A DNA stretch of 32,129 nucleotides from Sandaracinus sp. Its GTDB lineage: Bacteria; Myxococcota_A; Polyangia; Polyangiales; Houyiibacteriaceae. A program made the translations under genes and the position numbers. The notes beneath the pieces are model-generated. The model saw only the letters and a list, made by a program, of their open reading frames with translations, made no database searches and had not been told where the DNA came from. The DNA is taken from NCBI GenBank assembly GCA_002699025.1, contig PABA01000029.1:1-32129 (forward strand), given 5' to 3'. Shown here one piece after another: positions 1-7,884 of this stretch (positions are counted from its first letter, which is position 1; every line of letters begins with the position of its first letter).

Positions 1-1
1 A

Positions 2-172
2 TTGGCTGCCATTCACGATGCAGAGGCTGGTGCGTCGAAGGGCACGCCGATCGAGGCGCCTGCCGCCACCGCGAGCGGCCCCGTGGCCAAGCCGGTCTCG
101 CCGGCTCCGGAGGCCGCGCCGGCGAGCTTCGGCGAGCTGATCGAGCGCTCCCTGGCGCTCCGCCCGCGCTGA
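2..172 (+). CDS. 3' end of an unidentified protein gene (partial)
   Basis: An open frame runs from the window edge to a TGA at 170-172 and encodes about 56 residues. It is rich in Ala and Pro (a spacer-like stretch with PVSPAPEAAP) and ends in SFGELIERSLALRPR, which looks like a short amphipathic tail. The codon pattern is typical of coding DNA here, with G/C at third positions. It lies upstream of coaX on the same strand but is separated by a 364-bp repeat-filled gap, so it is probably not tightly co-transcribed. The family cannot be identified from the C-terminus alone. Confidence 0.5.
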   Translation: MAAIHDAEAGASKGTPIEAPAATASGPVAKPVSPAPEAAPASFGELIERSLALRPR

Positions 173-536
173 AGCACGTCGGGCTCGCTCGCGCTCGCCC
201 GGGTGCGCTCGCTCCGCTCGCTGTCGGGGGTCCGGCGCTGGGGAACTGGGGCCCGTCGGGCTCGCTGCGCTCGCCCGGGGGGCGCTCGCTCCGCTCGCCG
301 TCGGGGCTCCGGGGCCGGGGAACTGGGGCGTGCCGAATCGCGAGGTCGCGCGTCGGGCGCGCCGTGCTCGTCGGCTCGCTCGCGCTCGCCCGGGGCGCTC
401 GCTTCGCTCGCTGTCGGGGGTCCGGGGCCGAACTGGGGCGCGTCGGGGACGCGGTGCGGATCGGGCTTGCGTCGTTGTCGCTCGTCGTCGGGCGCCGGCT
501 TCCGCTCGGGCCGCGCGGCTGCTAGCTCTCTCGGCG
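173..536 (+). repeat. GC-rich repeat array upstream of coaX (about three units)
   Basis: This gap holds three imperfect copies of a 75-110 bp unit, starting near 178, 253 and 330. Each contains a segment like GCTCGCTCCGCTCGCTGTCG, then a GGGGTCCGG-type stretch, and ends in an AACTGGGGC-type motif. The CGCTCGCTCCGCTCGC parts are themselves near-palindromic and could form small hairpins. Frames are open across the region only because of base composition; their translations are Arg/Ser/Gly-rich and unconvincing. The reverse complement of the same unit recurs downstream of coaX. Confidence 0.7.
523..528 (+). promoter_or_regulatory. Possible -10 element (TAGCTC) close to coaX start
   Basis: The sequence GCTAGCTC places a TA-containing hexamer 14 nt before the coaX ATG. 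A TTCCGC segment sits 17 bp further upstream. There is no Shine-Dalgarno sequence between it and the ATG. The same spacing recurs before several other genes in the window, which would give a transcript starting at or next to the start codon. This is inference from spacing only. Confidence 0.35.
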
Positions 537-1301
537 ATGCTCCTCGCGATCGACGTCGGCAACACCAACACCGTGCTCGGGCTCTACGAGGGGGCCGACC
601 TGGTGCACGACTTCCGCATCGAGACCCACCGCGGTCGCACGACGGATGAGCTGCACGTACTGCTGGCGAGCCTGATGGACATCGCCGGCGTCGCCCGGCG
701 CGACGTGCGGGCGAGCATCCTCGCGTCGGTCGTGCCCTCCGTGACCGACATCATCGTGGAGGCCGTGGACCGGGCCTTCGACCACGACATCCTCGTCGTG
801 CGGCCGGGGGTGAAGACGGGCATGCGCCTGCTCTACGAGAACCCCCGGGAGGTCGGCGCCGATCGCATCGTGAACGCCGTCGCCGCCTTCGAGCGCGTGA
901 GCGGGCCGGTGATCGTCGTCGACTTCGGCACGGCGACGACCTTCGACTGCATCTCGGGGAAGGGCGAGTACCTCGGCGGCGCCATCGCGCCGGGGATGGA
1001 GATCAGCGCCAACGCGCTCTTCAGCCGGGCGGCGCGCCTCTTCCGCGCCGAGATCGCGCGGCCACCGAAGGCCATCGGGCGCAACACGGCGCACTCCATG
1101 CAGGCGGGCATCGTCTTCGGCTACGTCGGCCTCGTGGACGGGCTCGTCGAGCGGCTCTCGGCGGAGATGGAGGGCGAGGTCCGGGTCATCGCCACGGGCG
1201 GGCTCGCGAGGCTCATCGCCGACGAGAGCGAGACCATCGAGGACGTGGACGACTTCCTCACGCTCGACGGGCTGCGCATCCTCTACGAGCGCAACGCCTG
1301 A
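537..1301 (+). CDS. coaX: Type III pantothenate kinase
   Basis: This enzyme phosphorylates pantothenate with ATP, the first step of coenzyme A synthesis, in the cytoplasm. The 254-residue product has the usual length and all the family motifs: the N-terminal phosphate-binding AIDVGNTNTVLG (4-15), GADRIVNA (107-114) with the conserved Asp109, DFGTATTFD (129-137) and GGAIAPGMEISANALF (147-162). The ATG at 537 is chosen because the family's conserved N-terminus begins there; the frame stays open upstream to 330, but that part only translates the repeat array. No Shine-Dalgarno site is visible, and a TAGCTC element 14 nt upstream suggests a leaderless message. The gene sits between two inverted repeat arrays and has no close operon partner. 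Confidence 0.95.
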   Translation: MLLAIDVGNTNTVLGLYEGADLVHDFRIETHRGRTTDELHVLLASLMDIAGVARRDVRASILASVVPSVTDIIVEAVDRAFDHDILVVRPGVKTGMRLLYENPREVGADRIVNAVAAFERVSGPVIVVDFGTATTFDCISGKGEYLGGAIAPGMEISANALFSRAARLFRAEIARPPKAIGRNTAHSMQAGIVFGYVGLVDGLVERLSAEMEGEVRVIATGGLARLIADESETIEDVDDFLTLDGLRILYERNA

Positions 1302-1885
1302 GCCCCACCCGCGGCTCCCCAGTCCCGCGGACCCGAGCACCCGAGCACCAGCGCGCAGCCGCGCAGCTCCCCGGCCCCGGAGCCCCGACAGCGAGCGAAG
1401 CGAGCGCCCCCGGGCGAGCGAAGCGAGCGCCCCCGGCGAGCGCAGCGAGCGCCCCCGGCAAGCGCAGCGAGACCCACGCGCCGACCACGAGCTCCGACTC
1501 GGCGCAGTTCCCCGGCCCCCGACCTCGACCGCGCGAGCGAAGCGAGGCCGGCGAGCCGACCACGCGATCCGACGCGGCGGAGTCCCCCGGCCCCGGACCC
1601 CCCGACAGCGAGCGAAGCGAGCGCCCCCGGGCGAGCGCGAGCGAGCCCGACGGGCCCCAGTTCCCCGGCCCCGGACCCCCGACAGCGAGCGGCGCGAGCG
1701 CCCCCCGGCGAGCGCAGCGAGACCCACGCCGCCGACCACGAGCTCCGACGCGGCGGAGTCCCCCGGCCCCCGACCCCCCACAGCGAGCGAAGCGAGCGCC
1801 CCCCCGGCCGAGCGAAGCGAGGCCGGACGCGTGCGCGGCCGCACCCCCGGGAGGGCGCGGCCGCGAACGCCGGAGTGCGTCGGCC
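1302..1885 (-). repeat. GC-rich repeat array downstream of coaX, inverted relative to the upstream array
   Basis: No gene is seen in this 584-bp gap. It is filled with about four copies of the reverse complement of the unit found before coaX. The landmark CAGCGAGCG, preceded by CCCCGA or CCCCCA and followed by AAGCGAGCGCCCCC-type sequence, occurs near 1387, 1604, 1681 and 1779. CCCCAGTTCCCCGGCCCCGG, the complement of the upstream AACTGGGG end, appears near 1655. A second internal segment with ACCACGAGCTCCGAC occurs twice (near 1482 and 1735). Open frames crossing it are composition artefacts. Confidence 0.7.
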
Positions 1886-3883
1886 TCAGATGGGGCCGTC
1901 GGGCCCCTCGATGACCGGCGGCACGAGGAAGTAGATGTCCCGCGAGTCGAGCTCCGTGAAGCCGTCGCCGAGCACCCGGAGCGTGGCCCGGAAGATCTGC
2001 GGCTCCGCCGTCGGCATGACCGTGTCGTTCTGCTTCACGACGATGTCGAAGCAGACCCGGTTGCCCGGCGTCACCCCCTCGAAGGTGTCGCCGTAGCCGT
2101 CGCCATCCGTGTCGGTCGAGGTCCGCGGCTCGCAGTCGCGCGCCGGGTCCCCCGCCTCGTTCGCCTCGATGTGGTCCACGAAGGCCTCGAAGCTGTCCAC
2201 CGCGTCGCTCGGGTCGTCCTCGTACACGACGCTGATGTCGATGGGCGTCTGGTTCGCCAGCGTGCGGATCTGGTCCACGATGCCCGAGCTCACCGTGCCC
2301 GAGCTCGCCGTGCTGATGAGCGGCGCGCCGCTGCCGTCGACGGCGCCCGTGTCGGTGGCCATCTGGCGCAGATCCGCCTGCGCGCCCGTGCCCACCGTGG
2401 CTCCGACGATGCGGATGCGCGCCGCCTGGATGTCCGGGAGCGCCTCGGCGTAGGTGAGGTAGCCCGCGTAGGTGTCGGCGCCGGAGGGCCCGTTCTGGAA
2501 GGGGGCGTCGGCGACCATCACCAGGATGGGCACGGCGCCTTCGCGCCAGCAGGGGTAGCCGAAGGTGCCGGCCGGGCAGCCCATGCGCGCCGGGTAGCCG
2601 CCGCTTCCGCTCACGCCGTTGCCGGTCGCCACGGACCAAGCCGCCGGGACGCCGCCCTCGGCGTAGTCGCCGCCGCCGCTCGCCCGGAGTCGGTTCACGG
2701 CCGCCTGGGCCGCGGCCACGTCGGACGAGATGTCCTGCTGGTGGTTGTAGATGGCCGGGTCACCGTAGTCGCGGTATTCGCCGACGCCGAACTGCACGTT
2801 CGGGATGACCGACTGCACCTGCTCGATGATGCCGCCGGCGCTCGAGAGGCTGCTCTGCACGTTGCTGATCGCGCCGCCCATCGAGCCGGTCGTGTCGATG
2901 AGGAAGTAGACGTCGGCGATCTGCAGGTTGGTCGCGAAGTCGAGCGTGTCCCGCTCGGGCATCGGCAGCTCCTCGTAGGGCTCGAAGAAGACGAAGTCGC
3001 CGCGCGTCCGCGGGCTCGAGTCCGGGTTCGTCGCGTCGTCGGCGCAGCTCGGATCCCCGTCCGGGCAAGCCGCCGTCTCGACCAGGTCGGTCACGCCGTC
3101 GCCGTCCGTGTCCGGGTCGTCCCGCGCCGTGCCGAGGTCGCGCTCGGCCGCGTCCGAGAGGCCGTCCGCGTCGCTGTCGAGGTCGCGGAAGTCGGGGATG
3201 TCGTCCCCGTCCGTGTCGACGGGCGGCGTGCCGATGTCCGCGTCGCCGGCCTCGTCCGCGTCACTCCAGCCGTCGCCGTCCGAGTCCAGGTCCTGCCGGT
3301 CGAGGATGCTGTCCTCGTCCGTGTCCGCGCCCGTGGGCACGCCCTCGTGCCGGTCGCCGATCGTGTCGTCGTCCGAGTCCGTGTCGAGGAAGTCCGGGAG
3401 CCCGTCGCCGTCGAAGTCCGCCGGCGCGCTCGGGTCGCCGATCTCGTCGGCGTCGAGCACGGCGTCGCCGTCGTTGTCCAGGTCGCGGTAGTCCGGGGTG
3501 CCGTCGCCATCCGCGTCGGCCGTGCCCTCGTCCGCGTCGGGCAGGCCGTTGCCGTCGGCGTCCAGGTCCTGGAAGTTCGGCGTGCCGTCGCCATCGGAGT
3601 CCTGAGGCGGCGTGTCGCCGCCGCCCGAGCCGCGCTCGTCCGAGTCGGGGATGCCGTCGCCGTCCGAGTCGTCGTCCAGGTAGTCCGGCGTGCCGTCCCC
3701 GTCCGTGTCGGTCCCGAGGCCGCGGCCCTCCCAATCGTCTCCGATGCCGTCGCCGTCGGCGTCGCGGGACGGGCCCGGATCGCCGCCGTCGATGGCGGGG
3801 CCACCGTCGCGGTCGGGGGCGTCGTCGCCGCCTGGCGAACAGGCGAGCGCGAGCGCGAGAACCAGCATCGAAACCAAGCGCAT
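1886..3883 (-). CDS. Lipoprotein with Asp-rich Ca-binding repeats and a VWA domain
   Basis: A 665-residue exported protein. The N-terminus MRLVSMLVLALALAC is a signal peptide with lipidation probable at Cys15, although Ala at -3 is not the classic lipobox. Residues about 40-265 hold roughly ten thrombospondin-type-3-like repeats (DxDGDGxxD), known to bind Ca2+. A von Willebrand factor A domain starts near 322 with the metal site DTTGS (330-334, a DxSxS variant) and runs to about 520; a beta-rich tail with one more DTDGDGYGD motif follows. The ATG at 3883 is chosen because GGAGGT lies 5 nt upstream; an in-frame TTG at 3895 would place that site inside the gene. A near-consensus promoter lies about 170 bp upstream. 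Likely a surface adhesion or structural protein; the partner is unknown. Confidence 0.85.
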   Translation of the reverse strand: MRLVSMLVLALALACSPGGDDAPDRDGGPAIDGGDPGPSRDADGDGIGDDWEGRGLGTDTDGDGTPDYLDDDSDGDGIPDSDERGSGGGDTPPQDSDGDGTPNFQDLDADGNGLPDADEGTADADGDGTPDYRDLDNDGDAVLDADEIGDPSAPADFDGDGLPDFLDTDSDDDTIGDRHEGVPTGADTDEDSILDRQDLDSDGDGWSDADEAGDADIGTPPVDTDGDDIPDFRDLDSDADGLSDAAERDLGTARDDPDTDGDGVTDLVETAACPDGDPSCADDATNPDSSPRTRGDFVFFEPYEELPMPERDTLDFATNLQIADVYFLIDTTGSMGGAISNVQSSLSSAGGIIEQVQSVIPNVQFGVGEYRDYGDPAIYNHQQDISSDVAAAQAAVNRLRASGGGDYAEGGVPAAWSVATGNGVSGSGGYPARMGCPAGTFGYPCWREGAVPILVMVADAPFQNGPSGADTYAGYLTYAEALPDIQAARIRIVGATVGTGAQADLRQMATDTGAVDGSGAPLISTASSGTVSSGIVDQIRTLANQTPIDISVVYEDDPSDAVDSFEAFVDHIEANEAGDPARDCEPRTSTDTDGDGYGDTFEGVTPGNRVCFDIVVKQNDTVMPTAEPQIFRATLRVLGDGFTELDSRDIYFLVPPVIEGPDGPI

Positions 3884-3892
3884 CCGAACCTC
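3884..3892 (-). promoter_or_regulatory. Ribosome binding site deciding the VWA lipoprotein start
   Basis: Read on the minus strand, GGAGGT sits 5 nt before the ATG at 3883. It overlaps the alternative TTG codon at 3895 and so argues against that earlier start. Confidence 0.7.
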
Positions 3893-4048
3893 CAAGGGCC
3901 CGACGGGACGTCCGCGAGCCGAGGGGAGGGGGCTTCACGAAACGTGCCGGGCGGAAAGGGCAGCGCTGGGGGGACGAACGGGGTCCGCAAACCGGGCGAA
4001 CGGCACCCACCAGCAGTCGTGTTGGAGACATCCGACCCCAACGGACGC

Positions 4049-4077
4049 ATCCTAACGGAGCGTGGCTGCGCTGTCAG
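4049..4077 (-). promoter_or_regulatory. Sigma70-type promoter for the VWA lipoprotein gene
   Basis: On the minus strand, CTGACA (4072-4077) and TAGGAT (4049-4054) are separated by exactly 17 bp. The -35 matches TTGACA at five of six positions and the -10 matches TATAAT at four of six. It points toward the VWA lipoprotein gene. Confidence 0.6.
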
Positions 4078-4213
4078 CGCTCGCTGTGCGAAAGCCGTAC
4101 ATCCGTGCGAACCGGCCCCGCGGAGCGAACCCCGCTGGACGCGTCGGCGGCCCTCTCCACGGGCGCGGGAAGGCCGGGCGCGGGAGGGGCGTCGCCGCCG
4201 GGCAGGCCGGCGC

Positions 4214-5986
4214 TCAGGAGCCGGAGCGCTGGAAGACCTGGTAGAAGTAGTCGCCCGAGCCGGAGGCCGCCTGGATCTGGAGCCGGAAGCGGCCGGCCCC
4301 CTGGGTGCAGTAGCGGACGTTCGGCATCGCGTCGCGGGTGGTGTCCGCGCTCACGGCCGAGCCGTTCTGCTGGAGCTGCACGTCCAGGTCGATGACCCCG
4401 TCTCCACCGACGACGACCACGGCGACGCAGTGGTTGGCCGGCAGCTCGAGGGTGTGGTTGGCCGAGGCGCCCTGGCGGCGGAGCTGGCCGCGACCCGGCG
4501 CGAAGTTCGCGTCCGGCTCGTAGTTCTCGACGCTGAGCAGCTGCGTGACCTCGGCGAAGCGCACCCAGGTCAGGCCGCGCAGGCCGAAGGGACCGCGCGT
4601 GCCGCGAGGCCAGCGGTAGGCGTGATAGAAGAACGCCCCCTCGCCCTCGGTCATCTTCACCTGCATGGCGTAGGTGCCCGAGCGGTCCGCGCAGACGCGC
4701 ACGATGGGCCGCGCGTCGTCGCCGTCGTTCTGGTCGATCGTCCGGTTGCCGCGCTGCAGGCTCAGGTCGAGGTCCCGCACGCCGTTGTCGCCGACGGCGA
4801 TGATCGCGTAGCACTTGTCGCCCTCGAGCTCGAGGTCGAAGCTCTGCGTCTGGCCCTGCTGAAGCTCCCCGCGCTGCCGGTCGCCGTAGGCCTCGTAGCC
4901 GCGGGCCTGGATGTCGGCGTCGAGCAGGCTGTAGCGCTCGTCGAGGCCCCCGGCGCTGCCGCTCTCGGCGATGACGGGCGCCGTGGGCGCGGGCTCGACG
5001 CCGGCGGGCTGGGCCTGCTGCCGCTGCACCCAGCCGGCGATGAAGAGCGGGCCGTTGCCCGAGTACATGTTGGCCCGGAGCTGGTAGGTGCCCGAGGCCG
5101 GCGGGCAGAACTGGACGAGCGCGTCGACGTCCGTGCTCCGGTCCTGCTGCATGGTCTCGCCGGCGCCGTTCAGGATGTAGAGGTCCGTGTCGCGCGCGCC
5201 CTGCCCGCCGAGGGAGGCGAAGGCGTAGCAGTAGCCCTGCTGGAGGTTGAGCTGGCGCTGGTGGTCCTCGCCGCGGGAGAGCTGGACGCCCATGGGCTCG
5301 CCCACGCGGCGGAAGTTCTGGCCGCCGAGGCGCTGGTCCAGGCTGCTCAGGCGACCCTGCGTGTTCGAGTCGATGCTCGCCGTCTGCACGGTCGACGCGG
5401 CCTGGCCGCCGAGGACGGCCGCGAGCTCGGGCTGGGCGTTCGGCGCGCCCTCGTAGAGCGCGTAGTAGTACTCGCCCGAGCCGGAGGCCATCTGGAGGCG
5501 CGCGATGTGGCGGCCCGCGACGGACGGACAGATGCGCACGTGCGGGTTGGTGTTCGGCTGCACGTCGTGGCCGGCCGGGCGACCCATCGGATCGAGCAGG
5601 ATGAGGTTCAGGTCCGTGCCGTCGGCGCCGAGGGCGACCGCGACGTAGCACTTGCCGGGCTGCGCCTCGACGGCGTAGGCGACGAGGCCGCCCGCGGGCA
5701 TGTTCTGGTTGCGCACGGCCGGGCCGACGCGGGTGAAGCCCCGCTGGCGCATGTGGGCGTCGACGGCGTTCAGGCGCTGCACGGGCGAGCCGGTCGCCGC
5801 CGCGGGGGTCGCGCCGCCCCCGCCGCCTCCGCCGCCGATCACGCCGGCGCCGCTGCCACCGCCCCCTCCCCCTCCGCTCGGGTTCCCGCCGACCCCCGTG
5901 TTCTGCGAGGGGTTGAGGACCACGCGCCGGGGAGAGGGGGCGCAGGCGAGGGAGCAAGCGATGGTGAGAGCAGCGAGGAGGCGCAT
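4214..5986 (-). CDS. Lipoprotein with four tandem Cys-paired beta-domains
   Basis: A 590-residue exported protein of no family I recognise with certainty. MRLLAALTIACSLACAPSP is a lipoprotein-type signal with Cys at 11 and 15. A low-complexity stretch with two runs of 7-8 glycines follows (about 30-60). The rest is four repeats of about 110 residues. Each has a helix-like lead (for example RLNAVDAHMRQRGF), a first Cys in a CYV/A-type strand, a DLDL/DLNL strand, a second Cys near an RxC motif, and a closing GSGxYYY strand. The pattern resembles PPC-type beta-sandwich domains, with one probable disulphide per repeat. The start at 5986 has AAGGA upstream; the frame is open to 6322, but that part overlaps the divergent gene. 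Probably binds something at the cell surface or in the periplasm. Confidence 0.8.
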   Translation of the reverse strand: MRLLAALTIACSLACAPSPRRVVLNPSQNTGVGGNPSGGGGGGGSGAGVIGGGGGGGGATPAAATGSPVQRLNAVDAHMRQRGFTRVGPAVRNQNMPAGGLVAYAVEAQPGKCYVAVALGADGTDLNLILLDPMGRPAGHDVQPNTNPHVRICPSVAGRHIARLQMASGSGEYYYALYEGAPNAQPELAAVLGGQAASTVQTASIDSNTQGRLSSLDQRLGGQNFRRVGEPMGVQLSRGEDHQRQLNLQQGYCYAFASLGGQGARDTDLYILNGAGETMQQDRSTDVDALVQFCPPASGTYQLRANMYSGNGPLFIAGWVQRQQAQPAGVEPAPTAPVIAESGSAGGLDERYSLLDADIQARGYEAYGDRQRGELQQGQTQSFDLELEGDKCYAIIAVGDNGVRDLDLSLQRGNRTIDQNDGDDARPIVRVCADRSGTYAMQVKMTEGEGAFFYHAYRWPRGTRGPFGLRGLTWVRFAEVTQLLSVENYEPDANFAPGRGQLRRQGASANHTLELPANHCVAVVVVGGDGVIDLDVQLQQNGSAVSADTTRDAMPNVRYCTQGAGRFRLQIQAASGSGDYFYQVFQRSGS

Positions 5987-6164
5987 GTTCTTCCTTCGGA
6001 GACGCGGCGCGCGTGCCGCGGGACGACGGAAAGACGGCGCCGGGGCGCGATCCTTCAACGAGGAACCTTCCGCCGGGGGTATCGAAGCACGCCGCCGGTC
6101 GGGGAAGCAACCGGCCGGGAGCCCGGTCGAGGACGCGCCGTCTTCGCCCGGAGCCCCTCCCGCC

Positions 6165-6719
6165 ATGCGCCCGACCGCCCTCGCCCTCGCCCTCCTCCTC
6201 GCCTCTGCCGCTCTCGCCCCGGGCGCGCCCGCCCGCGCCGATGCTCCCCCCGAGGACGCCCCCGCACCCTCGCTCGAGACCCGCACGGACACCGCCGCGC
6301 GCCCCTGGGTCGCCTGGGCCACCAGCGTCGACGCCGTCGGCGCGGTGCTCGGCGACTACGCCGTGCGGCTCGACGTCGGCCTGAAGCGCTTCACCGGGGT
6401 CGCCGTCTCGCCGGGCTGGCGGCGCGCGGAGGGGCGCCACGGGCCGCTCTTGAAGCTGCGCTGGGCGCTCCAGCCCATGGGCCGGGGCGTCGACGGGCTG
6501 GGCGTCGAGCTGCTCGCGGAGGCGGCGTGGATGCCCAGCGAGAACGGGCCCGACCGGGTGGAGCTGGGGCTCGGCGCCGAGCTCGCCTACCGCTGGGTCT
6601 GGGAGGGAGTGCTCCTCGGCGGGGCGCTCGGGGCGCGCCGCCGCTGGCGCTGGGAGGGCGAGCGGAGCGCGGCCTGGCTGCCGAGCGTGCGGGTCTGGCT
6701 CGGCTTCGGCTGGATGTGA
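6165..6719 (+). CDS. Small exported protein, probably outer-membrane-associated beta protein
   Basis: A 184-residue product. It begins with a clear signal peptide, MRPTALALALLLASAAL, with likely cleavage after APARA (residue 25). The mature part is a series of alternating polar/hydrophobic segments rich in Trp, Tyr and Gly (such as VELGLGAELAYRW and LPSVRVWLGFGWM). This suggests beta-strands of a small barrel or beta-sandwich with an aromatic end. GGAG lies 11 nt before the ATG. It is transcribed away from the four-repeat lipoprotein gene across a 178-bp gap and converges with the FHA gene. No family is recognised. Confidence 0.75.
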   Translation: MRPTALALALLLASAALAPGAPARADAPPEDAPAPSLETRTDTAARPWVAWATSVDAVGAVLGDYAVRLDVGLKRFTGVAVSPGWRRAEGRHGPLLKLRWALQPMGRGVDGLGVELLAEAAWMPSENGPDRVELGLGAELAYRWVWEGVLLGGALGARRRWRWEGERSAAWLPSVRVWLGFGWM

Positions 6720-6750
6720 GGCGGCCAGGCGGCGCGCGCGTCCATGGCGC

Positions 6751-7830
6751 TCAGCCCGCGCGGAGCAGCCAGACGAGCCCGGCGAGGCTGAGCGCCAGCA
6801 CCGTGCCCGCGAGCACGTAGATCACCAGGTCGGCTCCGCCGGCGCGGCGACGGGGGGCGGTGGCCGCGCTGCTGAGCGGCGTCGCCGGATCGGGCTCGGG
6901 GGCGTCCTCCGGAGCCTCCTCCGGTGTGGCCTCCCCCGCCGTCTCGGTCCCCTTCTTCCCGCCGGTCTCGGCGCTCTCGCCCCCGTCCGCCGCCTCGGCC
7001 TCCGGGCTCTCCCCGTCGTCGCCGTCCGCGTCGGCATCCGCGTCGTCCGCCGCCTCCGGCTCGAGGGGCGCCGGCTCCGGCAGCTCCATCGCCTCCTCCG
7101 GCGCGGCCGCGAGCGCGTCCACGGCGCTGGCGGCCGCGTCCTCGAAGACGAGGATCGTCGCCCCCAGCTGGAGCTCGTCCCGGTCCGCGAGCAGCACGTC
7201 GTGCACCGGTCGGCCGTTTCGCAGCACGCCGTTCTTGCTGCCGAGGTCCCGGACGCGCACGCCCGCCGACTCGCAGACCAGCTCCGCATGCTCGCGCGAG
7301 GCGTCGCCGTCCTCGAGCACGAGATCGCACTCCTCGCCCCGCCCGAGCACGAGGCTCGCCGGCGGCGGCGGGAGCACCAGCTCGCGCCCCTCGCTCGGCC
7401 CGTTCGCCACCCGCAGCCGCGGCGCCTCGAGCTCGCCCGCGCTCGGGTCGAGCGCGTCGCGGACCAGCCGACGGGCGAGCGCGGCGGTCTTCTCGGCGGA
7501 GGTCGGGCCGGCGATGACGCCGATCTCCACGCGCAGGACGAAGCCGCCGATCTCGAGCACGTCCCCGGCGCGGAGGGGCTTGGCCCGGCCCGGCGCGATC
7601 CGGCTCCCGTTCACGCGCGTGCCGTTCGTCGAGTCCTCGTCGACCAGCGCGTAGCCGGCCCCTTCCGCCCGCACCGTCGCGTGTGTCCCGCTCACGGCCG
7701 GGTGCGGCAGCTGCACGTCCGCGCCCCGACGCCGCCCGATGACGACGCGCGCCTGGTCGAACTCGTAGCGCCCCTCCGTCGCGTCGGAGCGACGCGTCCA
7801 CGAGGAGCGCACGACGAGCCGGAGGCCCAT
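6751..7830 (-). CDS. Tail-anchored protein with two FHA domains
   Basis: FHA domains bind phosphothreonine peptides, so this 359-residue protein is a probable reader of Ser/Thr kinase signalling. FHA-1 spans about 25-105 with GRRRGAD (32-38), the SGTH binding loop (47-50) and STNGTRVNG (67-75). FHA-2 spans about 138-230 with GRGEECD (163-169), SREH (178-181) and SKNGVLRNG (198-206). Both keep the key Arg, Ser, His and Asn positions. A long Asp/Glu/Ala-rich linker (about 240-325) leads to a single hydrophobic helix close to the C-terminus (about 333-356). There is no signal peptide, so the protein is tail-anchored with the FHA domains in the cytoplasm. It lies 54 bp behind the Cys-cluster gene on the same strand and may be read with it. 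Confidence 0.9.
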   Translation of the reverse strand: MGLRLVVRSSWTRRSDATEGRYEFDQARVVIGRRRGADVQLPHPAVSGTHATVRAEGAGYALVDEDSTNGTRVNGSRIAPGRAKPLRAGDVLEIGGFVLRVEIGVIAGPTSAEKTAALARRLVRDALDPSAGELEAPRLRVANGPSEGRELVLPPPPASLVLGRGEECDLVLEDGDASREHAELVCESAGVRVRDLGSKNGVLRNGRPVHDVLLADRDELQLGATILVFEDAAASAVDALAAAPEEAMELPEPAPLEPEAADDADADADGDDGESPEAEAADGGESAETGGKKGTETAGEATPEEAPEDAPEPDPATPLSSAATAPRRRAGGADLVIYVLAGTVLALSLAGLVWLLRAG

Positions 7831-7865
7831 CCGCGGAGAGTGGCGGCTCTGCGCGCCACCGCAAG

Positions 7866-7884
7866 AAAAAAGGCCGACCCGGGC
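7866..7884 (-). terminator. Weak intrinsic terminator candidate after the Cys-cluster gene
   Basis: Immediately after the stop codon, the minus strand reads a GCCCGGG/GGCC-rich segment followed by six Ts. T6 is rare in this GC-rich DNA. The stem is short and imperfect, so partial read-through into the FHA gene is likely. Confidence 0.35.

Larger units (their letters stand above)
3884..4213 (-). other. Leader and promoter region of the VWA lipoprotein gene
   Basis: This 330-bp gap between two minus-strand lipoprotein genes contains a good promoter (4049-4077). The predicted start of transcription is near 4042, giving a leader of about 160 nt. I see no strong hairpin, riboswitch-like conservation or small gene in the leader. 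Between the promoter and the upstream gene's stop (4214) no terminator with a T tract is visible. Confidence 0.5.

Noticed and set aside
330-536. Upstream extension of coaX to a start at 330
   Set aside because: The added 69 residues translate the repeat array and are absent from the CoaX family, whose conserved motif begins 5 residues after the ATG at 537.
522-2639. Long minus-strand open frame across coaX and the downstream repeat array
   Set aside because: It runs antisense to coaX and through the repeats. Its translation is Arg/Gly/His-rich low complexity, as expected for an antisense frame in very GC-rich DNA.
2171-6820. Plus-strand open frame of over 1500 codons
   Set aside because: It lies antisense to two well-supported lipoprotein genes and has only Val/Arg/Ala-rich low-complexity translation with no motif.
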